In this document: positions 48,703-56,985 of the stretch, piece after piece
Layout: every line of letters begins with the position of its first letter
Numbering within the stretch: position 1 is the first letter of the stretch
Assembly: GCF_003853705.1 (NCBI RefSeq)
Contig: NZ_QTQI01000017.1
Coordinates: 117,959-181,958, forward strand
Source: Burkholderia sp. Bp8992
GTDB taxonomy: Bacteria > Pseudomonadota > Gammaproteobacteria > Burkholderiales > Burkholderiaceae
DNA: 64,000 nt
Direction of reading: 5' to 3'
The notes under the pieces: model-generated
The model's database searches: none
The model's input: only the letters and a program-made list of their open reading frames with translations
What the model was told of the DNA's origin: nothing
Program-made: the position numbers and the translations under genes

Positions 48703-48738
48703 GGGTTGCTGGTTCGATCCCAGCCGGGCGCGCCAAAA
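48703..48738 (+). repeat. attR: duplicated 3' end of tRNA-Arg, right border of the island
   Basis: A 36-bp perfect copy of 36150-36185 (variable loop to CCA plus AAA). Upstream of it no functional tRNA can be formed because the D arm and 5' acceptor strand are missing. Confidence 0.92.
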
Positions 48739-48965
48739 CATGCCTGTTCAGGCTTTCAGCGGTTTCTCCGCATCATTGTTTTCCCGTTTGCAGTAACATC
48801 CCGGCCGATTGCCGTCATGGCGGTTATCGATCGCGTGCGCATCCGGCACGGCGAAACCCTTCGCTGATCCGGTTCGACGTGCCCGAAGCCCGCCCGAAGA
48901 CGCCGCTCGAGCCTATCGACCGAAACCAGGAGCAGCCGCATCGCATCGCGATCGGCCATCGCCGG

Positions 48966-49295
48966 ATGAGCAAATCACTTTCCGTTCAGATCATCAACGG
49001 GCCGGACGGCGCGCCGGCCTTCGTCGTGATTCCGTACGCGGAATACATGGCGCAGCGCGACCAAGAGCGCGACCTGATTCCGCACGAAGTCGTGACGCGC
49101 GCCGTGTTCGACGGCGGCTCGCCGGCACGTGCATGGCGCGAGTATCTCGGGCTGACGCGCGCCGAAGTCGCGCGGCGGATCGGCATCGGCCGGGCGGACT
49201 ATGCGAAACGGGAAAAGCGCCCGAAGCTGCGCAAGCCGATGCGCAGGAAGATTGCCACCGCACTCGGCATCACGCTCGCGCAGCTCGATTTCTGA
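48966..49295 (+). CDS. XRE-type helix-turn-helix protein (antitoxin-like)
   Basis: 109 aa from the ATG at 48966 (MSKSLSVQIINGPDG); the frame continues upstream but into attR. The N-terminal half (APAFVVIPYAEYMAQRD) looks like the short beta-strand/helix head found in antitoxins of the HicB/Phd-like style. The C-terminal half is a classic Cro/CI HTH (WREYLGLTRAEVARRIGIGRADYAKREKR). No toxin gene is adjacent, so it is either an orphan antitoxin or a regulator. It lies just outside the island and has chromosomal GC. Confidence 0.7.
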   Translation: MSKSLSVQIINGPDGAPAFVVIPYAEYMAQRDQERDLIPHEVVTRAVFDGGSPARAWREYLGLTRAEVARRIGIGRADYAKREKRPKLRKPMRRKIATALGITLAQLDF

Positions 49296-49435
49296 CGGCC
49301 TGACGCGCAGCGCGGCGAACCGCGAGGGCCGCACACGCATCGGTGCCGTGCCACCTCGCCGTTGTGCGAGAATCGCCGGCAACGACAACTCAAGCGTCGA
49401 TCGCGGCGGCCGTCCGCGCATCGCGCCGACTCCCG

Positions 49436-50947
49436 ATGGCTGCCACCCCGTCTCCCTCGACCGCAGTCGATGCCCGCGCGCTGACCGATGCGCAGCAGGC
49501 GCTGCTCGCGCGTCTGAACGCCTATTCCCCCGATGATCCCGACGCGCCGCAGCCATACAGCCGCCGCCTCGCCGAAGCCGAAGGCTGGTCGCATGCTCAT
49601 GCGCTGGCCGTGATCAAAGAGTACAAGCGCTTCGCGTTTCTCGCGCAGGCGGCCGGGCATCCGGTCACGCCGTCGGTCGCGGTCGATGCCGCGTGGCATT
49701 TCCACCTGCAGTACACGCTCGAATACTGGGACGTCTTCTGCGCCGACGTGCTGCGCGCGCGACTGCATCACATGCCGGGCACGGGCGCGCCGGACGAGGG
49801 CGCGGTGTACGCGCAGCGCTATCGCGACACGCTCGACAGCTACCGCCGGCTGTTCGGCCATGAGCCGCCGGAATCGATCTGGCCGCGCCCCGTCGACCGG
49901 CCGGCCGAAGCGGCGCCGCCGCAGGCAGACGAGCCGGCCTTCACGCCGACGCGCCGCACCTGGCGCAGCCGGCTGCCGAAACTCGCGTGGCCGGCGGCCG
50001 CCGCGAGCGTCGCCGCGACCTGCGCATCGGCGCAGGACTTCAACGTGCTGGACTACACGGGGCCGCAGTTTCTCGCGTTCTACATCCCGGCCTGCATGGC
50101 CGCGCTGCTGTTGATCGGGCTGGCGCAACAGATCGAATACCGGTGCCGGCGCAGGCGCGCATTCTCGTCGGACCTGACGGTCGAGCAGGCCGCGTACCTC
50201 GCCGGCGACGAGTCGCGGGTCGTGCAGGTCGCGACGCTGTCGCTCGTTCACGCGGGCGCGATCGAGCTGGCGATGGCCGGGCGGCTGGGTGGGCGCGTGC
50301 GGCTTGTCGATGCGACACGGGCCGGCGAATACGGGGACGAATGCGAATGGCTGGCCGGTCAGCCTGACGGGGAGGCCAGCTTCGGCGCATTCCGTCAGCT
50401 GCTGGCGCGTCGCGCTGCCGAGCAGGCGAAATCGTTGCGCGCGCGGGGCTGTTTCTGGGCGCCGGGCGACATGTGGACGGCGCGCGTGGCCGCCCGCGCG
50501 ATCGCGCTGGGGGTGCTCGGCACGGGCGCGGCGAAACTGGCGGTCGGGCTGAGTCGCGGCCGGCCGGTCCTGTTGCTCGTGATCTGCATGGCGGCGTTCG
50601 CGATTGCATACGGCATCGTCGTGGGGCGGCTGACCGGGTTCGGGCGGCCCGGCCTGACGGTGGGCGGGCAGGCGTCGCTCGCGGCCCGGCGAACCGTGCG
50701 CAGCGGCGAACACGACCGGCCGGACGCGTTGCTGTGGACCGCCGCGCTGTTCGGCGCGGGCGCGCTGGCCGGCACCGCGTGGGCCGCGCATTCGATGGTG
50801 CTGATGGAACCGCCGCCGTTGACGCCGACCGCCGCGCGGGCGGGCGGATCGACCGGTTCGTCCTGCAGTTCGAGCGACTCGTCGTCGAGCTGCAGCTCGT
50901 CGAGCTCGTGCAGCTCCAGCAGTTGCGGCGGCTGTTCGAGCAGCTGA
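49436..50947 (+). CDS. TIGR04222-like membrane protein with Ser/Cys-rich tail
   Basis: About 503 aa from the ATG at 49436 (MAATPSPST); the frame extends to 49343. The N-terminal cytoplasmic domain (about 15-145) resembles the TIGR04222-type or glycine-rich-domain-like region (HALAVIKEYKRFAFLAQAAGHPVTPSVAVDAAWHFHLQYT in pieces). Membrane helices lie at about 177-190, 205-222 and 370-410. A DUF-like domain contains LTVEQAAYLAGDESRVVQVATLSLVHAGAIEL. The last 35 residues are almost only Ser and Cys (SSCSSSSSCSSSSCGGCSSS), like the Gly/Cys tails of TIGR04222 proteins. Function unknown; a modified surface-exposed tail is possible. Confidence 0.6.
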   Translation: MAATPSPSTAVDARALTDAQQALLARLNAYSPDDPDAPQPYSRRLAEAEGWSHAHALAVIKEYKRFAFLAQAAGHPVTPSVAVDAAWHFHLQYTLEYWDVFCADVLRARLHHMPGTGAPDEGAVYAQRYRDTLDSYRRLFGHEPPESIWPRPVDRPAEAAPPQADEPAFTPTRRTWRSRLPKLAWPAAAASVAATCASAQDFNVLDYTGPQFLAFYIPACMAALLLIGLAQQIEYRCRRRRAFSSDLTVEQAAYLAGDESRVVQVATLSLVHAGAIELAMAGRLGGRVRLVDATRAGEYGDECEWLAGQPDGEASFGAFRQLLARRAAEQAKSLRARGCFWAPGDMWTARVAARAIALGVLGTGAAKLAVGLSRGRPVLLLVICMAAFAIAYGIVVGRLTGFGRPGLTVGGQASLAARRTVRSGEHDRPDALLWTAALFGAGALAGTAWAAHSMVLMEPPPLTPTAARAGGSTGSSCSSSDSSSSCSSSSSCSSSSCGGCSSS

Positions 50948-51017
50948 GCACAGGGCGCGCTGCCGGGATAGCGCGCCGGGCCGCCAGCGTCAGGCAAGCG
51001 GCACGGCGCGCGCCGAA

Positions 51018-54000
51018 CTACGCGATCGCGGCATCGGCGGGCGTTCGTGCCTGCGCAGCACGCCCGTCGCCCGCCTCGACGATCAGCGTCCAGTCGAACG
51101 CCGGCAGTGCGCAGAGCTGCTCGACGGTGGCCGTGTACTCGTGCGCGGGCGCGTGCAGGTAGCGCACCTTGTCGGTCCATTCGGGCAGCGGCGCCTGCGA
51201 CGTGGTCACCACGACCGCCAGCAGATCCTGTTCCGGCCGCCTTGCGATTTCCTGCAGGCTCAGCCGGACCTTGTCGAGGTCGCCCTCGGCGTCGAGGATC
51301 AGCGCGCCGGGGATCGGCGCATCCGGCCGGCCGGGCGGGTTGCCGACAGCGCCTTTGTCGATGCACTGCTGATACACATGGCGATAGCGCGGCAGCGCCT
51401 GCTGCAGCGCGTGATGCTTGCGGACCTTCGCCTGCGCCGTGCGCGCGAGCCCGCGGCGCAGCGCCGGGTTCGCGATCAGCCGGTCGAGCGCGTCGACCCA
51501 GGCCTGCGGCGCATCCGGGACCAGCAGGCCGTCGCAGCCGTCGTGCAGCGCGAGGCGATAGGCTGGCCGGTCGCTGACGATCGAAGCGATGCCGGCCGCC
51601 GCGTATTCCTGCCACTGGATCGTGCTCGTGCCGGCGTTGTAGTCGTGGTCGGCGAGCGGCAGCAGCGCGATGTCCCAGCACCGTTCCGGCAGGCGTTGTG
51701 CGTGCGCGTCGTAGTCGTGAAGCTCGGGCTCGCACGCGGCGTCCGGGTGGCCGGCCCAGCCTGGCGGGACGTCTGCGCCGACGAAACTCACCTTGACCTT
51801 GCCCGGATGGCGCGCGCAGATCGCCTGCAGCGCCGCGTCGACGAGCGCAAAGTTGTCGTCGCGCAGCGACGCGCCGGCGATGCCGATCGTCACGCAGTCG
51901 TCGCCGCGCGCCGTCACGGGGCGGTAGAACCGGTCGAAGTCCACGCTGTCGGGCAGCACGTGAACGCGCGGGTGCGACAGCCGGTAGCGGCTGGCGATGA
52001 ACGGCGTGGATACGATCACGGCGTCCGCGTTGCGCAGCACGAGCTCGATCCCCGCGCGGGCCATCCCGCCTTGCGCGGCGAGCGGGTGCGCGGCCGGCAG
52101 GTCGGTCAGCAGGTCGTCGGTCTCGTAGATCACCGGCTTTTCATGCCTGAAGATCGTATACAGGTCGTTGCCCGTCAGGATGCCGGGCGTCAGCCGGTGC
52201 AGCAGGATGGCGTCGGCCGTGGCCAGCACGCTGCTGTCGATCTGGCCGTCCCGGATGCCCGGGACGAGTTCCCATTCGTCGTTCAGCAGACCGAACGGAA
52301 GCGTGAGGCGAATGCGCGACGACGCGCACGCGTCCGGATCGGTCGAATACACGATCAGGCGCTTGCGGCGCGGTGTGGCGTCCGCAGTCGCGGCGACGGG
52401 CGCCATCGTTCGGTTCTCCGCGAGCAGCCGCGCGTACAGCGCGCCGTGGCGCGCGGCGTTGCGGCCGATGTCGTGCTGCGCACGGATCTCATCCTGCGCG
52501 GCCGCGGCGAGTTGCGCGCGGGTTTGCGGATGTTCGATCAGGTGCGCGATCGCGTCGACCCACGCATCGGCGGTGTCGGCGACGAGCCAGCCCGTGCGGC
52601 CGTGGACAACCGGGCAGCCGTCCGCCGGCGTGGCGACGAGCACCGTGGCCGCGCCGGCCGCCGAGCATTCGAGCCATGCGCGCGGCGGCGCATCGTCGCG
52701 CAACGTGACCGGCGCCGCGACCAGCGCGATGTCGAGGTCCGCGCGCTTCAGCGCGTCGGCGTAGCTGTCGTAAGGGGCAGGCTCCGCGATCAGCGTGACG
52801 TCCGGTTCGCGGTCCCAGCCGGCCGGCAGCGCCGCGCCGATGAACGACACCCGGAGCTTCCCCGGAAACCGGCGGCGGAGCTCGGCCAGCGCCTGGCGGA
52901 CCTGCTCGAGACGCACGCCGTCGAGACCGGTGCCGGAAACCGCGAGGTTCACGTGGTCGCGCACGCCGGGCGCCGCGCGGTGCAGACGCTCGAGATCGAC
53001 GCCGGTCGGCAGCACGTGGACCGATGCGTTGACATGACGGTACTCCCGCACCAGCGCTTCCGACGGCACGACGAGCGCATGCGCGCGCTGCACGGCGCTG
53101 CGGATGCCCGCCTTGCGGCGCGCGTTGTCGGCCGCGCCGGGGATGTCGGCGAGCAGCGTGTCGAGCGGCGCGTCGATCTCGAGGGCGACCGGCTTGCCGA
53201 GCGAGAACAGGTGTTCCAGCGTGGCGGGGGACAGCAGGCCCGGCGTGTCGCCCTGCAGCACGATCAGGTCGGCGCGCTGCAGTGCGTCGGGATCGATGCC
53301 GGCTTGCGTGACAGGGAAAGTCAGTGCCCATTCGCGGTCCAGCCGCGCGAACGGCTGCGTGAAGCGCAGGCTGGTGCGCGCGTGGTCGGCCGGTTCTGCG
53401 GTGACGACCGCGATGCACGAGCGCGGCGCGGTCGCGGGTTGTCCCTGGGCGGCGGCGCTCGTCGCGACGGCCTGCGCATCCAGTTTGTCCGCGTGGGCCT
53501 GGGTCCGCTCGACGAAGTGCTGCAACTGCTGCCAGAACGTCTCCTCTTCCTTCAGGTAGACGCTGCGCGCTTCGTGAACGGTGGCCTTCGCGTGGGCGAT
53601 CTCGTGTTCGTCGAGCCCCCACGCGATGCCCTTGCCGTCCATCACCCACCGGGTCGGCTCCGACAGCGACGCGTCATTCATGATGCACACGACCGGGCAG
53701 CCGCACAGCAGCGCTTCGAATACGGCGGTGGACCATTCGTACATGTACACGCACTCGACCTGCCGGAACAGCGCCGCGAGTTCGTGCGCCGAACGTTCCG
53801 GCACGCGGGTCGAGATTTCGATCGACTCGGCGGTGACCGGGTGCAGCGTGCCGCCGCGCCGCAGGTGGCGATTGATGAAGACGGCCGTGCCGTTGCGGCG
53901 GGCGTCGTCAACCCCGTCGCTGTTGAAGATGCGCGTGTCGACCAGCGGTATGCGCAGCAGGTCCGCCTTCCATTCTTCGGGCACCAGCGACGGCCCGAAC

Positions 54001-54386
54001 GTGAAGATGAGGTCGTCCGGCTGCAGGCTGATCGGTTCGCCGTTGATGCGGCCGGGCTCGGCCAGCAGGTAGCGCACGACGCAGCGCGCGTTGAACGGAT
54101 TGCCGGTGACGACGTCCGGGTAGACGACGATCGGGCTGCGATTCGCGCGGGCGTGCGCCTGCGCGATGTCGTTGGTCAGCGGCGGCGTGCGCAGCTCGGG
54201 ATGCACGACCGCCGTGCAGACGTACGCTTCGTGGCCGAGCAGGTTCAGCACGTGGCACAGGTAGTGCATCGCGCGGATCCCGCCGGAGGTTTGCCGGAAA
54301 TTCGGCGCGAGGATGTAGTACGGGTGGTCGAGTCGCGTAAAGATGCGCGAACCGCCGTGCGCCAGGCCAGGTGTGGGAGTCGTCAT
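51018..54386 (-). CDS. Very large multidomain glycosyltransferase (tandem GT-B units)
   Basis: 1122 aa from the ATG at 54386, 2 bp after the aminotransferase stop. There are three GT-like parts. About 1-280 opens with YYILAPNFRQTSGGIRAMHYLCHVLNLLGHEAYVC (in pieces), a GT-B donor/acceptor start. Two homologous units follow (about 290-650 and 660-1050), each with a ...DADALVVPS/ADAVIVSTPF segment, HVLP(T/D)(G/S)VD, and a C-terminal nucleotide-sugar half (WLECSAAGAATVLVATPADGCPVVHGRTGWLV; WQEYAAAGIASIVSDRPAYRL). A short C-terminal GT2-like piece is possible. It closes a six-gene operon and may build the final glycan. Confidence 0.8.
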   Translation of the reverse strand: MTTPTPGLAHGGSRIFTRLDHPYYILAPNFRQTSGGIRAMHYLCHVLNLLGHEAYVCTAVVHPELRTPPLTNDIAQAHARANRSPIVVYPDVVTGNPFNARCVVRYLLAEPGRINGEPISLQPDDLIFTFGPSLVPEEWKADLLRIPLVDTRIFNSDGVDDARRNGTAVFINRHLRRGGTLHPVTAESIEISTRVPERSAHELAALFRQVECVYMYEWSTAVFEALLCGCPVVCIMNDASLSEPTRWVMDGKGIAWGLDEHEIAHAKATVHEARSVYLKEEETFWQQLQHFVERTQAHADKLDAQAVATSAAAQGQPATAPRSCIAVVTAEPADHARTSLRFTQPFARLDREWALTFPVTQAGIDPDALQRADLIVLQGDTPGLLSPATLEHLFSLGKPVALEIDAPLDTLLADIPGAADNARRKAGIRSAVQRAHALVVPSEALVREYRHVNASVHVLPTGVDLERLHRAAPGVRDHVNLAVSGTGLDGVRLEQVRQALAELRRRFPGKLRVSFIGAALPAGWDREPDVTLIAEPAPYDSYADALKRADLDIALVAAPVTLRDDAPPRAWLECSAAGAATVLVATPADGCPVVHGRTGWLVADTADAWVDAIAHLIEHPQTRAQLAAAAQDEIRAQHDIGRNAARHGALYARLLAENRTMAPVAATADATPRRKRLIVYSTDPDACASSRIRLTLPFGLLNDEWELVPGIRDGQIDSSVLATADAILLHRLTPGILTGNDLYTIFRHEKPVIYETDDLLTDLPAAHPLAAQGGMARAGIELVLRNADAVIVSTPFIASRYRLSHPRVHVLPDSVDFDRFYRPVTARGDDCVTIGIAGASLRDDNFALVDAALQAICARHPGKVKVSFVGADVPPGWAGHPDAACEPELHDYDAHAQRLPERCWDIALLPLADHDYNAGTSTIQWQEYAAAGIASIVSDRPAYRLALHDGCDGLLVPDAPQAWVDALDRLIANPALRRGLARTAQAKVRKHHALQQALPRYRHVYQQCIDKGAVGNPPGRPDAPIPGALILDAEGDLDKVRLSLQEIARRPEQDLLAVVVTTSQAPLPEWTDKVRYLHAPAHEYTATVEQLCALPAFDWTLIVEAGDGRAAQARTPADAAIA

Positions 54387-54388
54387 CG

Positions 54389-55546
54389 TTATCGGGTGCG
54401 GTAGAAATCGAAGACCACGTCGAGGATGCGATCCTGTTCGGCTTCGGTCATGTCGTGGTACAGCGGCAGCCGGACGAGCCGGTCGGCGACGAGGTCCGTC
54501 ACCGCCATGCCGGACCCGCAGCGCCCGTAGCGCTGGCCGGCCGGCGAACTGTGCAGCGGCACGTAGTGGAACACCGCGTTCACGCCCACCGCGCGGATCT
54601 GCTGCAGCAGCTCGGTGCGTTCGGCGAGGTCGCGTGCGAGGAAATAGAACATGTGGCCGTTGCCGCGCTCTGCGAGCGAAATCGCGGGCAGCTCGATCAG
54701 CCCGTCCGCGTGCAGCGGCTGCAGTGCGTCCTGGTAGCGCTGCACGGTCGCGCGCCGCTGCGCGGTGATCACGTCCGCGTGCTCGAACTGCGCGTACAGG
54801 AACGCCGCGATCAGCTCGCCCGGCAGGAACGACGAGCCGACGTCGACCCAGGTGTACTTGTCCACCTGCCCGCGGAAGAACTGACTGCGGTTGGTGCCCT
54901 TCTCGCGGATGATCTCCGCGCGCTCGACGAGGCGCGGGTCGTTGACCAGCAGCGCGCCGCCTTCGCCCGAGATCACGTTCTTGGTCTCGTGGAAGCTGAG
55001 GCACGCGAGGTGGCCGAGGCTGCCGAGCGGCTTGCCGTTCCACGACGACTGCAGCGCCTGGGCGGCGTCCTCGATCACCCATAGGTCGTGGTCCGCCGCG
55101 AGCTGCCCGATCACGTCCATGTCGCATGCGACGCCCGCGTAGTGCACCGGCACGATCGCGCGCGTGCGCTGGGTGATCGCGGCGGCGATCTGCGTCTCGT
55201 CAAGGTTCAGCGTGTCGCGGCGGATGTCGACGAACACCGGCGTCGCGCCGCGCAGCACGAACGCGTTGGCGGTCGACACGAACGTGTAGGACGGCATGAT
55301 CACTTCGTCGCCGGGCTGCACGTCGGCGAGGATCGCGGCCATCTCGAGCGCGGCCGTGCAGGAGTGCGTGAGCAACGCGCGCTGGCAGCCGACGCGCGCT
55401 TCCAGCCAGCGGTGGCAGAGCTTCGTGAACGCCTGGTCGCCGGCGAGGCCGCCCTGCTCGACCGCTTTCGCGATGTAGTAGAGCTCCTTGCCGACCACGA
55501 ACGGGCGGCCGAACGGAATGCAGTCGAGGTTGGGTGGGCCGAACAT
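54389..55546 (-). CDS. wecE: DegT/DnrJ/EryC1/StrS-family sugar aminotransferase (WecE/RffA-like)
   Basis: 385 aa, full length. It is a PLP-dependent transaminase of nucleotide-linked keto-sugars; the closest look is dTDP-4-amino-4,6-dideoxygalactose transaminase (WecE/RffA). Landmarks are LAGDQAFTKLCHRWLEARVG, ALLTHSCTAALEMAAILADVQPGDEVIMPSYTFVSTANAF (in pieces), the PLP aspartate in VIEDAAQA, the PLP lysine in SFHETKNVISGEGGAL, and GFLARDL-like SLAERGNGHMFYFLARDL. It would make the amino group of a 4-amino-4,6-dideoxy sugar. It lies in the operon between the methyltransferase and the large glycosyltransferase. Confidence 0.9.
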   Translation of the reverse strand: MFGPPNLDCIPFGRPFVVGKELYYIAKAVEQGGLAGDQAFTKLCHRWLEARVGCQRALLTHSCTAALEMAAILADVQPGDEVIMPSYTFVSTANAFVLRGATPVFVDIRRDTLNLDETQIAAAITQRTRAIVPVHYAGVACDMDVIGQLAADHDLWVIEDAAQALQSSWNGKPLGSLGHLACLSFHETKNVISGEGGALLVNDPRLVERAEIIREKGTNRSQFFRGQVDKYTWVDVGSSFLPGELIAAFLYAQFEHADVITAQRRATVQRYQDALQPLHADGLIELPAISLAERGNGHMFYFLARDLAERTELLQQIRAVGVNAVFHYVPLHSSPAGQRYGRCGSGMAVTDLVADRLVRLPLYHDMTEAEQDRILDVVFDFYRTR

Positions 55547-55604
55547 GGTCAGGCTCCGCGGTGAGGGTGGGACGTTCGGCCGCGCGGCTTGCGCGCGGCA
55601 CCGC

Positions 55605-56252
55605 TCAGATGTCCTTGCGGACGAGAATCGTGAATTCGTACAGGCCGTAGTCGTGCAGCAGCGCGACGTGGCGCGAATAGCGGCGCTTGCAGCGATCGAA
55701 CAGCGCGCACGGGTCCGCGTAGTACAGGAGGTCCGGGCGCATGAACGGCGGATCGGAATACGACGTCAGGCAGTTGAACGCGAAGCCCAGTCGGCTCGTC
55801 GCGTGCAGCGTGTCGAGCGTCGCGTGGATGTAGTCGAGCCATGCGTCGTCGCCGTGACCGCGCCTGACGTTGAAGATGCCGGATGCGATCCCGTAGTCCG
55901 ACGCGGCCGGCGGCACCGCGCCGACATGAAACGCGACGTTCGCGTCTTCGCGGTAGCGCTGCCGCGCGGCGTCGACCATGTCGGACGAGATGTCGTAGCC
56001 CGCATACGCGAAGCCGTCCGGCAGCGCGCGCGCCTTCAGGAAATCGACCAGCGCGCCGTAGCCGCAGCCGATGTCGTTCACCGAGTGGCCGCCGGACGCG
56101 GGCAGGATCTTCGTCAGTTGTTCGAAGCGCAGGAACTGACTGGTTTCACCGTTCCAGTCGACGCCGCGCGCGGTCGCGCCGTGCTCCGCCAGCCGCGCGC
56201 TGTAGTACGCGGCTACTTCTTCAAGCAGGCTCGCATGCCGGGATTCGCTCAT
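55605..56252 (-). CDS. SAM-dependent methyltransferase (class I)
   Basis: About 215 aa from the ATG at 56252 (GAGG 8 bp upstream; an ATG at 56258 is only 2 bp from it). The Rossmann fold has motif I VNDIGCGYGALVDFL and GYDISSDMVDAARQRY. The later motif ASGIFNVRRGHGDDAW is typical of small-molecule or sugar O/N-methyltransferases. It lies between wbqC (10 bp upstream) and the aminotransferase gene. It probably methylates a sugar or acyl group in the same glycan pathway. The acceptor is unknown. Confidence 0.8.
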   Translation of the reverse strand: MSESRHASLLEEVAAYYSARLAEHGATARGVDWNGETSQFLRFEQLTKILPASGGHSVNDIGCGYGALVDFLKARALPDGFAYAGYDISSDMVDAARQRYREDANVAFHVGAVPPAASDYGIASGIFNVRRGHGDDAWLDYIHATLDTLHATSRLGFAFNCLTSYSDPPFMRPDLLYYADPCALFDRCKRRYSRHVALLHDYGLYEFTILVRKDI

Positions 56253-56262
56253 GGACATCGCC

Positions 56263-56985
56263 TCAGTCTTTCGAGGTCAGCGCGTATCGGCGCGCTTCGG
56301 GACCGCAGTTGAACAGTACGTCGAGCACCGTCACGCCGTGGACGAAGTCGCCCCACTGCTGCGGATACTCGGGATAGGTCGGATAGTCGAACCAGCGCAC
56401 CGCGACGCCGGCATCGGCGAACAGGTTCTCGTCGAGGTAGCTGCGCGCGGCCGGGCCGGACAGGTACTCGGTCGCGCCCGCCTGCACGCACAGGTTCAGC
56501 AGCTTCTCGGTGCGGTCGCCGTGGAGCGCATAGTCCGACGTCGACGACACGCGCGTGCCGATCTCCAGTTGCCGCAGGACCCACGTCAGCATCGCGAAAT
56601 TCAGCTCGCTCAGCATCCCGTAGGGGCGACCGGTGTAGAGCGCTTCGAGCTCGTCCGCATAGCGCGCGAAGTGCGGCGCGCGCGCGTAGTTCTGCTGCAG
56701 GGCCTTCCAGTGCAGCGGCGCCCAGTCGGCGCCGTCGATCTCGGTTTCGCGGATCGACTGGTGATACTTGCCCTTCACCTTCACCGGCACGCTCAGCCAT
56801 TGAACGCCCTGCGGCGTCTTGATCTGGTTGCGGTTGCGCCAGTCGCGGCGCGTGTACTGCGCGTCATCGTAGAGGATGAACTCGTCGCTGGCGGCGATCA
56901 GGTCGAAGTAGCCCTTCCACGGAATGTAGTTGGACTGGACGATCGCTACCCGCTTCGCATCGCGGTTCATGGTCGCACCGCTCAT
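56263..56985 (-). CDS. wbqC: WbqC-family protein
   Basis: 240 aa from the ATG at 56985, overlapping the FAD oxidoreductase stop by 4 bp (a second start at 56970 is possible). It shows the WbqC pattern: VAIVQSNYIPWKGYFDLIAASDEFILYDDAQYTRRDWRNRNQIKT (in pieces) and SVPVKVKGKYHQ. WbqC proteins occur in O-antigen, sialic-acid and flagellin-glycosylation loci and are predicted to act in sugar or amino-acid modification. The exact reaction is not established. Tight coupling with both neighbours supports a common pathway. Confidence 0.88.
   Translation of the reverse strand: MSGATMNRDAKRVAIVQSNYIPWKGYFDLIAASDEFILYDDAQYTRRDWRNRNQIKTPQGVQWLSVPVKVKGKYHQSIRETEIDGADWAPLHWKALQQNYARAPHFARYADELEALYTGRPYGMLSELNFAMLTWVLRQLEIGTRVSSTSDYALHGDRTEKLLNLCVQAGATEYLSGPAARSYLDENLFADAGVAVRWFDYPTYPEYPQQWGDFVHGVTVLDVLFNCGPEARRYALTSKD

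Noticed and set aside
48691-48738. A second tRNA-Arg gene
   Set aside because: Only the part from the anticodon loop to CCA is present; the 5' acceptor strand and D arm are missing. It is the att duplication.
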